From positions 57,494-121,493 of the forward strand of contig QGNM01000001.1 of NCBI GenBank assembly GCA_003228095.2: DNA of 64,000 bases. The letters are read 5' to 3'. The notes under the pieces were generated by a model that was not told the origin of the DNA, ran no database searches, and saw nothing but the letters and a program-made list of their open reading frames with translations. Below, in pieces: positions 26,112-34,444 of this stretch; the first letter of the stretch is position 1; each line of letters starts with the position of its first letter. Source of the stretch: Chloroflexota bacterium (GTDB lineage: Bacteria; Chloroflexota; Dehalococcoidia; Lucifugimonadales; UBA2962). The position numbers and the translations under genes were made by a program.

Positions 26112-26775
26112 CACGAGATTTAACGCCTGAATTATTTATTCTTTCAAGGTAATTAAGACCTTTATTGGTGTCTGAAGCCACTTTTGCTTTGTCTGAAGTT
26201 TTCACACGAAACTGAAACAACCAATAGGTGAATTCTCTATGTTGCATTAATGACAATCCTTTTCTATATTTTGTACTCGTTGTCAGTTTATACATGTTTA
26301 GTAGATCTTCAATAGAATGGTCATAAATCTTAATGAATGCTTGATCTCTATCATTACTTATATATTTTGCGCTTCTAGAAATATTTCGCTTATGAATCTC
26401 CTGCTCAACTGCACTTTGAACAGCTTCTTCAACAATAACTCCGTAGTAGTAATTTAAAAATCCTCGATATTTCGCATGGCCAGCGCGAGATTTTATTAAG
26501 CTGGCGATCGAATCAGTCTTAAGTCTGTCTGGCAGGGTTCCTAAGATAAGGATGTTTTCTTTTTCATCTTCTGGTATTAAACCATTTACTGATCCACACA
26601 GTCTTTGAGCCAACAGCTGCCAGTCGAAAGCTTCACCAGCTATAAAGTATTTAAAATTTTTACCTCTGTAAGTTTCTTCAGTAACTGACCAAGATCCAAT
26701 AGCATCCATAAGACAATACACCCAATCATTTCCAAGTTGTATATCATCTTTCAATCTGTTGATCACATCAATCAA
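26095..26775 (-). CDS. Conserved-looking hypothetical protein
   Basis: A 226-residue soluble protein I do not recognise. No signal peptide or membrane helix. It is mostly helical and rich in Lys, Arg and aromatic residues; features include WSVTEETYRGKNFKYFIAGE near the start, an acidic PEDEKENILILG segment and REFTYWLFQFRVK near the end. Codon use resembles its neighbours, so it is probably a real gene. The start is TTG at 26775 with GAGG about nine bases upstream. It lies downstream of secA on the same strand (93 bp gap, with TATAAT at 26800-26795), and overlaps the 3' end of valS by 17 bp. Confidence 0.65.
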   Translation of the reverse strand: MIDVINRLKDDIQLGNDWVYCLMDAIGSWSVTEETYRGKNFKYFIAGEAFDWQLLAQRLCGSVNGLIPEDEKENILILGTLPDRLKTDSIASLIKSRAGHAKYRGFLNYYYGVIVEEAVQSAVEQEIHKRNISRSAKYISNDRDQAFIKIYDHSIEDLLNMYKLTTSTKYRKGLSLMQHREFTYWLFQFRVKTSDKAKVASDTNKGLNYLERINNSGVKSRVNSVA

Positions 26776-26868
26776 AGCATCTGCCTCGAAGAATATTATA
26801 AATATTTATTACATAAACGGTGAAACAGTCACAAATCATGTTGTACACATAATGATAAATTTATTCAT

Positions 26869-29508
26869 TTAAGCATGACACTTCTTATATTTTTTACCGC
26901 TGCCGCATGGGCAAGAAGCATTTCTGCCAATCTTTTGTTTGCCACTTGGTGATCTTAATGATTGACCATCTTGCCTTGATTTCTGGTTAAAATTGCCAGG
27001 TGCTGGATTTGAATTAGTTGGACTATGGGATGTTCTATTTTGATTGCTTGAATGGCCATCTCGACTGGTTAAACCTACATGGAATATTGAGTGAGATATA
27101 TCATGTTGAATCTGATCTAACAAAGATTCAAATTGATCCCTAGCCTGCTTTTTGTACATTACTAATGGGTCACGCTGCCCAAAGGCATAAAGTCCTGTGC
27201 CCTGCCTTATCTGCTCCATAGATGTCAAGTGTTGAATCCAATTAACGTCTATAAATCTCAACATCAATTGCTGTTCAATCTTACGTGTCAGTTCACTAGA
27301 CATTTCGTCTTCTCTAGATTCATATCGTTGATACAAGTATTCAGCAAAATAGTCTTCAATATCTTCTGATGTCATTTCTTTTATTAAAGAGCTATCTTTC
27401 ACGTTAGAATCCATCGGTACTATAGAAGATATATCCTTTACCATACTGTCAATCTCCCACTGATCTCTGGAAACTCCGTGAACATAATTACCAATAGTTT
27501 GACTTACTTCTTTTTCGACCATCTCTAAAATGTTTTCTTTAATATTTACACCAGACAGCACCTTAGCTCGTTCTTTATAAATAATATCTCTTTGAGTATT
27601 AATAACATCATCATAATCTACAAGGTGTTTCCTCATATCTAAATGAAATGCTTCAACTTTAATCTGGGCATTCTCCAATGTTTTTGAAATCAGCTTATTT
27701 TCAAGAGGAGTGTCTTCATCAATACCAGTCCAAGACATAATCGATTTGATCACATCTCCAGCAAATCTTTTTAAAAGATCATCTTCTAATGAGATATAAA
27801 ATCGGGTGCTTCCTGGGTCTCCCTGCCTTGCCGCCCTACCTCGAAGCTGGTTATCAATTCGACGTGCATCATGTCTCTCGGTTCCAATTACATGTAAGCC
27901 CCCCAACTTTACCACGGCGTCATGATCCTTTCCCCATTCATCATTATTACGAGAAATTTGGCTGCCTCCCAATATTATGTCTGTTCCTCTACCAGCCATA
28001 TTTGTGGCTACAGTAACAGCTGCTGACCTCCCCGCCTCTGCGACAATTGTAGCTTCCTGTTCATGATGCTTAGCATTTAAAACTTGATGTTTGATGCCGC
28101 GTTTTTTAAGAAGCTCGCTCAGTGATTCCGATGTTGCTATATCCACAGTGCCAACTAGTACCGGCTGACCTTTAGAGTTCCGATCTTTAATTTCATTTAC
28201 AACAGCGTTAAACTTAGATTTCTCAGTTCCATATACTAAGTCATTATGATCCAAGCGAATGTTTGGTGTATTAGATGGAATGGTAACTACATCTAATTTA
28301 TAAATTTTCCAAAATTCTTCTGCTTCGGTTGCAGCTGTACCAGTCATACCTGCCAATTTTTCATATAACCGAAAATAGTTCTGGAGCGTAACGGTAGCGT
28401 AAGTGATAGACTCGCGCCGCACTTCTAGGCTTTCTTTAGCTTCCAAAGCTTGATGCAACCCCTCTGAATATCTGCGACCAGGCATTAACCTACCAGTGAA
28501 CTCATCTACGATCAATACTTGGCCGTCTTTTACTACATAGTCACGATCTCTTTCAAAAATCGCTTCCGCTTTCAACGCATTCTCTACGAAAGCTACTGTT
28601 CGAACGTTTTCTTCACTATAAAGATTTTTTACTTTTAACAACTGTTCTAATTTATCAATACCATCAGGTGTTAGTGATGCAGATCGATGTTTTTCATCTA
28701 TGGTGTAATGTAAATCCTGCTCCAACATAGGGCTAAGTTTAGCGAATCTTTTATAATCGCTCGGAGAATCTTCAGATGGTCCACTAATAATCAAAGGAGT
28801 TCTCGCTTCGTCAATTAATATATTATCGACTTCATCGACAATAACATAAGACAACTTAGGTTGAACTTTTTTATTTAAGTCAGTGACCATGTTGTCACGC
28901 AAATAATCGAAGCCAAATTCATTGTTAGTGCCATAAGTTATATCTGCTCTACAAGCATCGTGTCTTGTAGCCGGGAGCATATGGTCTTCGCTAGAATCAC
29001 TGACTTTATCTTCGGAATACATCAAAGCATCTTGATTTTGTAAAGCCCCGATAGTTAGACCTAACTGTGAATAAATAGCTCCCATCCAGTTTGCGTCGCG
29101 GCGCGCTAAATAATCATTAACGGTCACTACATGTACTCCACTACCTGACAAGGCATTTAAATAAGCGGGAAGAGTCGCTACTAAAGTTTTACCTTCTCCA
29201 GTTTTCATTTCAGCAATCCGGCCCTGGTGTAAAACAACACCTCCTAAAAGCTGGACGTCAAAATGACGCAGTTCCGTAGATCGTACTGAAGCTTCCCGTA
29301 CAGCAGCAAAAGCTTCAACAAGTAAATCGTCTAAGGTCTCTCCATCTTTTAACCTTGATCTAAACTCTGTGGTTTTATCACGTAAGTTTCGATCAGTTAA
29401 ACCTTGAAAGTGAGGTTCTAATGCGTTGATCTCCTCCACATAATGATGGAGATTTTTTATGACTCTTTCATTTGAGTCACCTAGAAGATTTGTAAGGCGA
29501 TTAAGCAA
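26869..29508 (-). CDS. secA: Preprotein translocase ATPase SecA
   Basis: Motor that pushes secretory proteins through SecYEG. The first helicase domain has MKTGEGKTLVATL (Walker A) and VDEVDNILIDEARTPLI (DEAD region with the SecA signature). The preprotein cross-linking, helical scaffold and wing domains follow, with TNMAGRGTDIILGG in the second helicase half. The C-terminus is a SEC-C zinc motif (CPCGSGKKYKKCH) that can bind SecB or ribosomes, after a Ser/Gln/Asn-rich linker. At 879 residues it is full length. The start appears to be TTG at 29508; a stop codon in frame four codons upstream leaves only an ATT as alternative. Confidence 0.97.
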   Translation of the reverse strand: MLNRLTNLLGDSNERVIKNLHHYVEEINALEPHFQGLTDRNLRDKTTEFRSRLKDGETLDDLLVEAFAAVREASVRSTELRHFDVQLLGGVVLHQGRIAEMKTGEGKTLVATLPAYLNALSGSGVHVVTVNDYLARRDANWMGAIYSQLGLTIGALQNQDALMYSEDKVSDSSEDHMLPATRHDACRADITYGTNNEFGFDYLRDNMVTDLNKKVQPKLSYVIVDEVDNILIDEARTPLIISGPSEDSPSDYKRFAKLSPMLEQDLHYTIDEKHRSASLTPDGIDKLEQLLKVKNLYSEENVRTVAFVENALKAEAIFERDRDYVVKDGQVLIVDEFTGRLMPGRRYSEGLHQALEAKESLEVRRESITYATVTLQNYFRLYEKLAGMTGTAATEAEEFWKIYKLDVVTIPSNTPNIRLDHNDLVYGTEKSKFNAVVNEIKDRNSKGQPVLVGTVDIATSESLSELLKKRGIKHQVLNAKHHEQEATIVAEAGRSAAVTVATNMAGRGTDIILGGSQISRNNDEWGKDHDAVVKLGGLHVIGTERHDARRIDNQLRGRAARQGDPGSTRFYISLEDDLLKRFAGDVIKSIMSWTGIDEDTPLENKLISKTLENAQIKVEAFHLDMRKHLVDYDDVINTQRDIIYKERAKVLSGVNIKENILEMVEKEVSQTIGNYVHGVSRDQWEIDSMVKDISSIVPMDSNVKDSSLIKEMTSEDIEDYFAEYLYQRYESREDEMSSELTRKIEQQLMLRFIDVNWIQHLTSMEQIRQGTGLYAFGQRDPLVMYKKQARDQFESLLDQIQHDISHSIFHVGLTSRDGHSSNQNRTSHSPTNSNPAPGNFNQKSRQDGQSLRSPSGKQKIGRNASCPCGSGKKYKKCHA

Positions 29509-29511
29509 GGC

Positions 29512-29539
29512 AATTAAACTTTATTAATTAAACTTTATT
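29512..29539. repeat. 14 bp perfect tandem repeat before secA
   Basis: AATTAAACTTTATT occurs at 29512-29525 and again at 29526-29539 without a mismatch, ending three bases before the secA start codon on the minus strand. It lies in the leader, where a ribosome-binding site would be expected and none is seen. Confidence 0.85.
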
Positions 29540-29564
29540 GAGGAAAATACTATCCAATAACTAA

Positions 29565-29573
29565 ATTATACCA
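29565..29573 (-). promoter_or_regulatory. Extended -10 promoter element of secA
   Basis: On the minus strand TGG precedes TATAAT (29570-29565), an extended -10 pattern with predicted start near 29558 and a ~50-base leader. No convincing -35 box. Confidence 0.5.
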
Positions 29574-29644
29574 ATGAAATGAGACTGATACAGAAAATTT
29601 TCGTTTAATTTATCTAACCAGCAATCAGAAAAGCATGTATTAGT

Positions 29645-30607
29645 TTATTTCAAACCAGGATTGTCAAACATAGCGCCAACGGATTGATCTCTATGTATTC
29701 GATTAATCGCCTCCCCAAGTAAAGGAGCTATGGACAAAACTTCCAATCCGTCCCATCGTCTCTCCTGAGGCACCGGCACAGTATCTGCAACAGCCATTTT
29801 AACAATATTAGAATTTTTCAATAATGAAGAGGCGTCGCCAGCAAGTAAGGGGTGTGTGACCGCGCATACAATTTGACTAGCTCCTTGCTCTATCAAAGCA
29901 TTTTCCGCAGCCATAATTGTGCCGCCTGTGCCCACTTCATCGTCAACGATTAGAGCAATTTTGTCTTTTACAGAGCCAATAAGGCTTGCTGACTCAATCT
30001 GATCATTATTACCTAATCGTTGTTTTTCAATGATGGCTATTGGAGCATCTAAAAATATAGCTGTGCTTCGAGCTCTTTTTGCATCACCCACGTCGGTAGC
30101 CACAACAACTAAGTCATCCCCGCGTAAAGATTCAAAGTGCCTTGCAAGCATTGGTATTGCGGTCAATTCATCAACGGGTATATTAAAGAATCCTTGGATC
30201 TGTCCTGCATGTAAATCTATTGTTAATAATCGATCTGCTCCTGCAACAGAAAGAAAGTCTGCTACTAATCTAGCAGTAATTGCTACACGAGGCTGGTCTT
30301 TTTTATCAGTGCGTCCATAAGCGTAGTGCGGTATAACTGCAGTTATACGACCTGCAGAAGCTCTTTTGGCAGCATCTATCATAATTAACAACTCCATCAA
30401 ATTATCATTTACGGGAGTTGATATCGGTTGAACAATAAAAACGTCTTTGCCACGAATATTCTCTTTTATTCTGACAAAAGTGTTATCGTTCGAGAATTTA
30501 AACGCCTCGCTACTCGCCAGAGATACGCCGAGGTATTTGCAAATATCTTTCGCTAGCTCTAAGTGAGCATTACCGGATAAAATTTTAAGATCATCAAATG
30601 GAGGCAT
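29645..30607 (-). CDS. prs: Ribose-phosphate pyrophosphokinase (PRPP synthase)
   Basis: Makes PRPP from ribose 5-phosphate and ATP, feeding histidine, purine and pyrimidine synthesis (hisIE and pyrF are in this window). Family elements: the N-terminal LKILSGNAHLELA, the PISTPVNDNLMELLIMIDA flap, LTIDLHAGQIQGFF and the PRPP-binding VDDEVGTGGTI loop. 320 residues is normal. ATG start with AAGGA five bases upstream. It ends 136 bp before the secA start on the same strand. Confidence 0.97.
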   Translation of the reverse strand: MPPFDDLKILSGNAHLELAKDICKYLGVSLASSEAFKFSNDNTFVRIKENIRGKDVFIVQPISTPVNDNLMELLIMIDAAKRASAGRITAVIPHYAYGRTDKKDQPRVAITARLVADFLSVAGADRLLTIDLHAGQIQGFFNIPVDELTAIPMLARHFESLRGDDLVVVATDVGDAKRARSTAIFLDAPIAIIEKQRLGNNDQIESASLIGSVKDKIALIVDDEVGTGGTIMAAENALIEQGASQIVCAVTHPLLAGDASSLLKNSNIVKMAVADTVPVPQERRWDGLEVLSIAPLLGEAINRIHRDQSVGAMFDNPGLK

Positions 30608-30910
30608 TTATATTCCTTAAATTATTAATAGCATGCTGGCGGATTATAGCACCCTGGTTCGTGTTAAAACCAATAATTAACTTCTTAAACATAGATTCCT
30701 TGACCTTAGAATTCTTTGCCAGATAAACTATTTAATACTGTGCTATAGATTAAAGTCATAATTCGTGAATACCAAATTAGTACAAGTCAAAGATATTTGG
30801 TTTTAGTCACACATTAAACATTACAACTTACATTGTTATCTGAAGTTTTTAACTATGATTAATGTTACCTGATCAAGCCTCACATCATAAGACTATATGA
30901 AAAATTAAAA
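30608..30910. other. 303 bp divergent intergenic region between prs and the sulfate genes
   Basis: Contains TATAAT for prs on the minus strand (30648-30643, predicted start ~30636). Plus-strand candidates are TTGACC (30700-30705) with TAAACT (30724-30729), and a weaker TTGTTA/TATGAT pair with only 15 bp spacing nearer cysH. ACCAAAT (30771-30777) and ATTTGGT (30795-30801) could form a 7 bp hairpin in the cysH leader. No tRNA, riboswitch of a class I know, or convincing small gene was seen. Confidence 0.5.
30643..30648 (-). promoter_or_regulatory. -10 box of prs
   Basis: TATAAT on the minus strand (30648-30643) with a predicted start near 30636, 29 bases before the prs ATG; a TTGGTT 19 bp upstream is a weak -35 candidate. 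Confidence 0.45.
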
Positions 30911-31675
30911 TTGACAAAACCTGATATAAAAAAAAATAAATCAACCAAAACTGTCTTCTCAGAATCGGAAGCCACTAAGATTGCTGAAGACCTTGAATTC
31001 AAAAGCGCAGAAGACATTCTTTTATGGGCAACCACTACTTTTAGACAAAGATTAGTTCTGTCCACAAGTTTCCAAGCCACGGGTATGGTTATACTTGACA
31101 TGTTGAGCAAGATTTCTCCAGACACCAGAGTTATGACATTAGATACCGGCAGGCTTCCCAAGGCCACGTATGACCTAATAGATCAAGTACAAGATCAGTA
31201 TGATATGCAAATAGAAGTTCAATATCCTGATAGCGATAACCTAAAAAAGATTGTTGCAAAACACGGAATAAATATGTTTTATAAGAGTTATTCATTACGA
31301 CTTCTTTGCTGCGAGAAAAGGAAGTTAGAACCACTTAGTAAAGCTTTAGTTGATATAGATGCGTGGATAACTGGACTTACTCGACAGCAGGGAGGCACCA
31401 GAACTAGTACTCCTAAGGTTACAATTGATCATAAGCATAACGACATATTAAAAATTAACCCAATAGCCGATTGGGATAATAAAATGATTTGGCAATACAT
31501 CAACGATAATAAGGTTCCTTACAATAAGTTGTACGACCAAGGATATACAAGCATTGGTTGTGATCCTTGCACGAGGCCAATAGAAAAGAATGAAGACGAT
31601 CGGTCAGGTCGGTGGTGGTGGGAAAAAGGAATGCCAAAAGAATGTGGAATTCACACTTTCACTAAGTCAAAATAA
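30911..31675 (+). CDS. cysH: Assimilatory APS reductase with [4Fe-4S] cluster
   Basis: Reduces adenylyl sulfate to sulfite with thioredoxin. The 254-residue protein has the PAPS-reductase fold (LVLSTSFQATGMV near 48-60), the cluster ligands Cys133-Cys134 and Cys217-x-x-Cys220, and the catalytic cysteine Cys245 in KECGIH. The CC plus CxxC pattern marks the APS-type enzyme, not the cluster-free PAPS reductase. The start is TTG at 30911. The fused sulfurylase/kinase gene is 27 bp downstream. No sulfite reductase is in the window. Confidence 0.92.
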   Translation: MTKPDIKKNKSTKTVFSESEATKIAEDLEFKSAEDILLWATTTFRQRLVLSTSFQATGMVILDMLSKISPDTRVMTLDTGRLPKATYDLIDQVQDQYDMQIEVQYPDSDNLKKIVAKHGINMFYKSYSLRLLCCEKRKLEPLSKALVDIDAWITGLTRQQGGTRTSTPKVTIDHKHNDILKINPIADWDNKMIWQYINDNKVPYNKLYDQGYTSIGCDPCTRPIEKNEDDRSGRWWWEKGMPKECGIHTFTKSK

Positions 31676-31702
31676 AAAATAATTTTAGAAAGCATAATTA
31701 AA

Positions 31703-33427
31703 TTGAACAATAAACAATCGAATAACATCTTAATTTCCCCATATGGTGAAACACTAATAAATCTTGTGTCTGACAAAGAGCAAGTATCTATACTTAAAAA
31801 ACTTGCTCCCGAATTGAACTCAATACAAATATCTGAACGTTCAATGTGTGACTTTGAAATGATGTCTACCGGAGCTTTCTCTCCGATAGACCGATTTATG
31901 AGTCAAGACGATTATAAGAGTGTTGTCGAAACCCAAAGATTATCTAATGGCATACTTTTCCCCATACCAATAACTTTGCCTGTAAATTCAATCGAAGGGA
32001 TAAAACTTGATAGTGAAATTGCCATAAGAAGCCCAAAAAATGACCTGCTCGCTATAATGACGGTCGAAGAAATTTATGAATGCAATCAAAAATCTGATGC
32101 GGGGAAAGTTTTCGGTACTAATGATAGTAAGCACCCCATGGTGGCCGAAATGCACACATGGGGAAAATATAACCTTAGTGGGCAAATTCGTACTATACAA
32201 ATACCAAGCCACAATGATTTCCAACCTCTTAGATTAACTCCTCAGGAAACTCGAAGAAGCTTGGAGAAGTTTGGATATAACAATGTAGTTGCATTTCAAA
32301 CCAGAAATCCGCTTCACAGAGTTCATGAAGAGCTTACAAAAAGAGCAGCAGATGATGTAGGTGGAGTGTTACTAATTCACCCTGTGGTAGGAATGACAAA
32401 ACCTGGGGATGTTGACCATTACACAAGGGTAAGAACTTATAAGGCGTTAACTGATAATTATTATGATCCAGATAAAGTTTTATTGTCACTTCTCCCCTTA
32501 GCTATGCGAATGGGTGGACCCAGAGAGGCAGTATGGCATGCCATCATACGGCGCAACTACGGTGCAAATCATTTGATAGTAGGACGAGATCATGCAGGTC
32601 CAGGAGTTGATTCTAAGGGCAGTCCGTTTTATGGCCCTTACGATGCCCAAGAATCAGTACTGGAGCACGAAGATGAGCTAGGCGTCAAAATGGTACCTTT
32701 CCAAATGGTAGTTTATCTACCTGATGAGGATCGATATGAAGAGATTTCTAAGATTGATAAAAACATGAAAACTGCTTCAATTTCTGGCACACAAGTAAGG
32801 GAAGATTATCTAGCGCTTGGAAAGTCACTGCCAACTTGGTTTACTAGACCAGAAGTCTCACAAATATTGGAGGAAAGTTTCCCTCCAATGCATCAACAGG
32901 GCTTATGTCTCTGGTTTACTGGGTTAAGTGGCGCTGGGAAAACAGCTACTGCAGATATAGTGACTAACATGATACTGGAGAAAGGTCGTCGATCCACAGT
33001 CCTAGATGGCGATGTGGTCAGGACTAATCTTAGCAAAGGATTGGGATTCTCAGCAGAAGATAGAGACACTAACATTCGACGTATCGGGTTTGTTGCTGCC
33101 GAAATAGTTCGTCATGGTGGGATAGCAATATGTGCAGCAGTTAGCCCTTATATTGCAACAAGGAACGAAGCCAGAGAAATGGTTGGTTCAGATAAGTTTA
33201 TCGAAATACATGTGGCTACTCCATTGGAAGTTGCTGAATCAAGAGATGTGAAAGGAATGTATGCCAAGGCCAGAAGAGGCGAAATTAAAGGGTTCACTGG
33301 TATAGATGATCCATATGAAGAACCAATAAATCCAGAAATTACTTTAGATACTGTAAAGTTTTCAGCTGAAGAAAACGCAAGCCGTATCATATCGGAGCTC
33401 AAAGAGCGTGGGTTTTTTAAAAGCTGA
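31703..33427 (+). CDS. sat-cysC: Fused sulfate adenylyltransferase / APS kinase
   Basis: The N-terminal ~390 residues are ATP sulfurylase (sulfate + ATP to APS), with QTRNPLHRVHEE (199-210; both active-site histidines) and VGRDHAGPG. The C-terminal ~180 residues are APS kinase (APS to PAPS), with P-loop GLSGAGKT (407-414), LDGDVVRTNL, AAVSPY and a FTGIDDPYE lid. In the kinase the usual CEVRD reads AESRD; the other motifs look intact. The start is TTG at 31703. With cysH upstream it forms a two-gene sulfate unit. PAPS is not needed by the APS-type reductase, so the kinase may serve sulfation. It ends 3 bp from the convergent glycosyltransferase. Confidence 0.93.
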   Translation: MNNKQSNNILISPYGETLINLVSDKEQVSILKKLAPELNSIQISERSMCDFEMMSTGAFSPIDRFMSQDDYKSVVETQRLSNGILFPIPITLPVNSIEGIKLDSEIAIRSPKNDLLAIMTVEEIYECNQKSDAGKVFGTNDSKHPMVAEMHTWGKYNLSGQIRTIQIPSHNDFQPLRLTPQETRRSLEKFGYNNVVAFQTRNPLHRVHEELTKRAADDVGGVLLIHPVVGMTKPGDVDHYTRVRTYKALTDNYYDPDKVLLSLLPLAMRMGGPREAVWHAIIRRNYGANHLIVGRDHAGPGVDSKGSPFYGPYDAQESVLEHEDELGVKMVPFQMVVYLPDEDRYEEISKIDKNMKTASISGTQVREDYLALGKSLPTWFTRPEVSQILEESFPPMHQQGLCLWFTGLSGAGKTATADIVTNMILEKGRRSTVLDGDVVRTNLSKGLGFSAEDRDTNIRRIGFVAAEIVRHGGIAICAAVSPYIATRNEAREMVGSDKFIEIHVATPLEVAESRDVKGMYAKARRGEIKGFTGIDDPYEEPINPEITLDTVKFSAEENASRIISELKERGFFKS

Positions 33428-33430
33428 TTC

Positions 33431-34426
33431 CTAGTTTCTGATAAATTTGAACCACAATCCTGAATCAAATACTTGAAATGGATTGTAAACCAAAGATAAA
33501 AATATAGATCTGAAGCCTTTTAAAAACCTTAATGAACAGATATGTTCATATGCAGCTCTTCTAAAAAAAACTCCCATAATTTCTTTTTTTGAAGCATTTA
33601 CATCTGCAGGCATCTTTTTATTAGAGATTGTTCGACGAAAAACTATTTCTCGTTCATGCCAAGCTAAAGACCCCATTGTATTGGTCTTCGTTTCAGGATG
33701 TGTGCGATAAGAAGCTAGTATTTCATTAACTTGTAATGGTTCATATTTAGACAATAATCTCAGCAAAAGGTCAAAATCCATAACCATATGTAAATCTTCA
33801 TCTACAAATCCGATATCTTCTAATGCCTTCCTGTTAAAAAATAAAGCCGGCTGGGCAAGATGACTTTTTACGGCACGAAGTAGGTTTAATACTGACGGAC
33901 TTTCAGATGAAAAAGTACCTTGTATATTTCCGTCTGAGTCAATTTCGTTCCAGTCGCCAAAAGAGAATCCAGCACTTGGGTGATCAATCATTGCTTTTGC
34001 AACAGATAGCAAGGTTTTAGGAAGATATATGTCATCCGCATTAAGCCATGCGACAATATCGCCCGATGACCTTGCAAATCCCTTGTTGATTGCATGTGAC
34101 TGGCCTTTATCATCCTCTGATTCCCATTCAGTAATCCAGGATGAATATTTTTCCAGCACAGATTTAGTATTATCAGTACTACCACCATCCATAACAAAAT
34201 ACTCAACGTGGGGATAATTTTGAAGTAATACAGACCTAATTGTCTGTTCAATAAATTCACCTTGATTAAAAGAAGGGGTGATTACACTAATAACTGGAAG
34301 ATCTTTCCTCAGGAGAAACTCCGATTCATGTAAAGAGAGCTCCTTATCTGGGTATTTATTTTGATATGGCCAGATGTCTTTTTCTTCGGAGCTGGAGGGT
34401 AGTTGCTTTACTGATCTATTTTTCAT
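33431..34426 (-). CDS. Family 2 glycosyltransferase
   Basis: A 331-residue GT-A enzyme. The nucleotide-binding start SVITPSFNQGEFIEQTI follows a ~45-residue head. MDGGSTDNT and the metal-binding WLNADDIYL (DxD-type) motif are present, and DFDLLLRLLSKYEP fits the acceptor/catalytic base region. Such enzymes add one sugar from a nucleotide donor at the cytoplasmic face of the membrane. It is the last gene of the minus-strand polysaccharide cluster; the donor is unknown. Confidence 0.88.
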   Translation of the reverse strand: MKNRSVKQLPSSSEEKDIWPYQNKYPDKELSLHESEFLLRKDLPVISVITPSFNQGEFIEQTIRSVLLQNYPHVEYFVMDGGSTDNTKSVLEKYSSWITEWESEDDKGQSHAINKGFARSSGDIVAWLNADDIYLPKTLLSVAKAMIDHPSAGFSFGDWNEIDSDGNIQGTFSSESPSVLNLLRAVKSHLAQPALFFNRKALEDIGFVDEDLHMVMDFDLLLRLLSKYEPLQVNEILASYRTHPETKTNTMGSLAWHEREIVFRRTISNKKMPADVNASKKEIMGVFFRRAAYEHICSLRFLKGFRSIFLSLVYNPFQVFDSGLWFKFIRN

Positions 34427-34444
34427 TACCTTAAAAAGTATAAA

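Noticed and set aside
30633..30680. A 15-residue plus-strand mini-frame between prs and cysH
   Set aside because: Too short, overlaps the prs promoter, no ribosome-binding site.
30730..30910. SAM or other sulfur-related riboswitch before cysH
   Set aside because: Only a weak 7 bp hairpin is visible; no conserved core of a riboswitch class I know.
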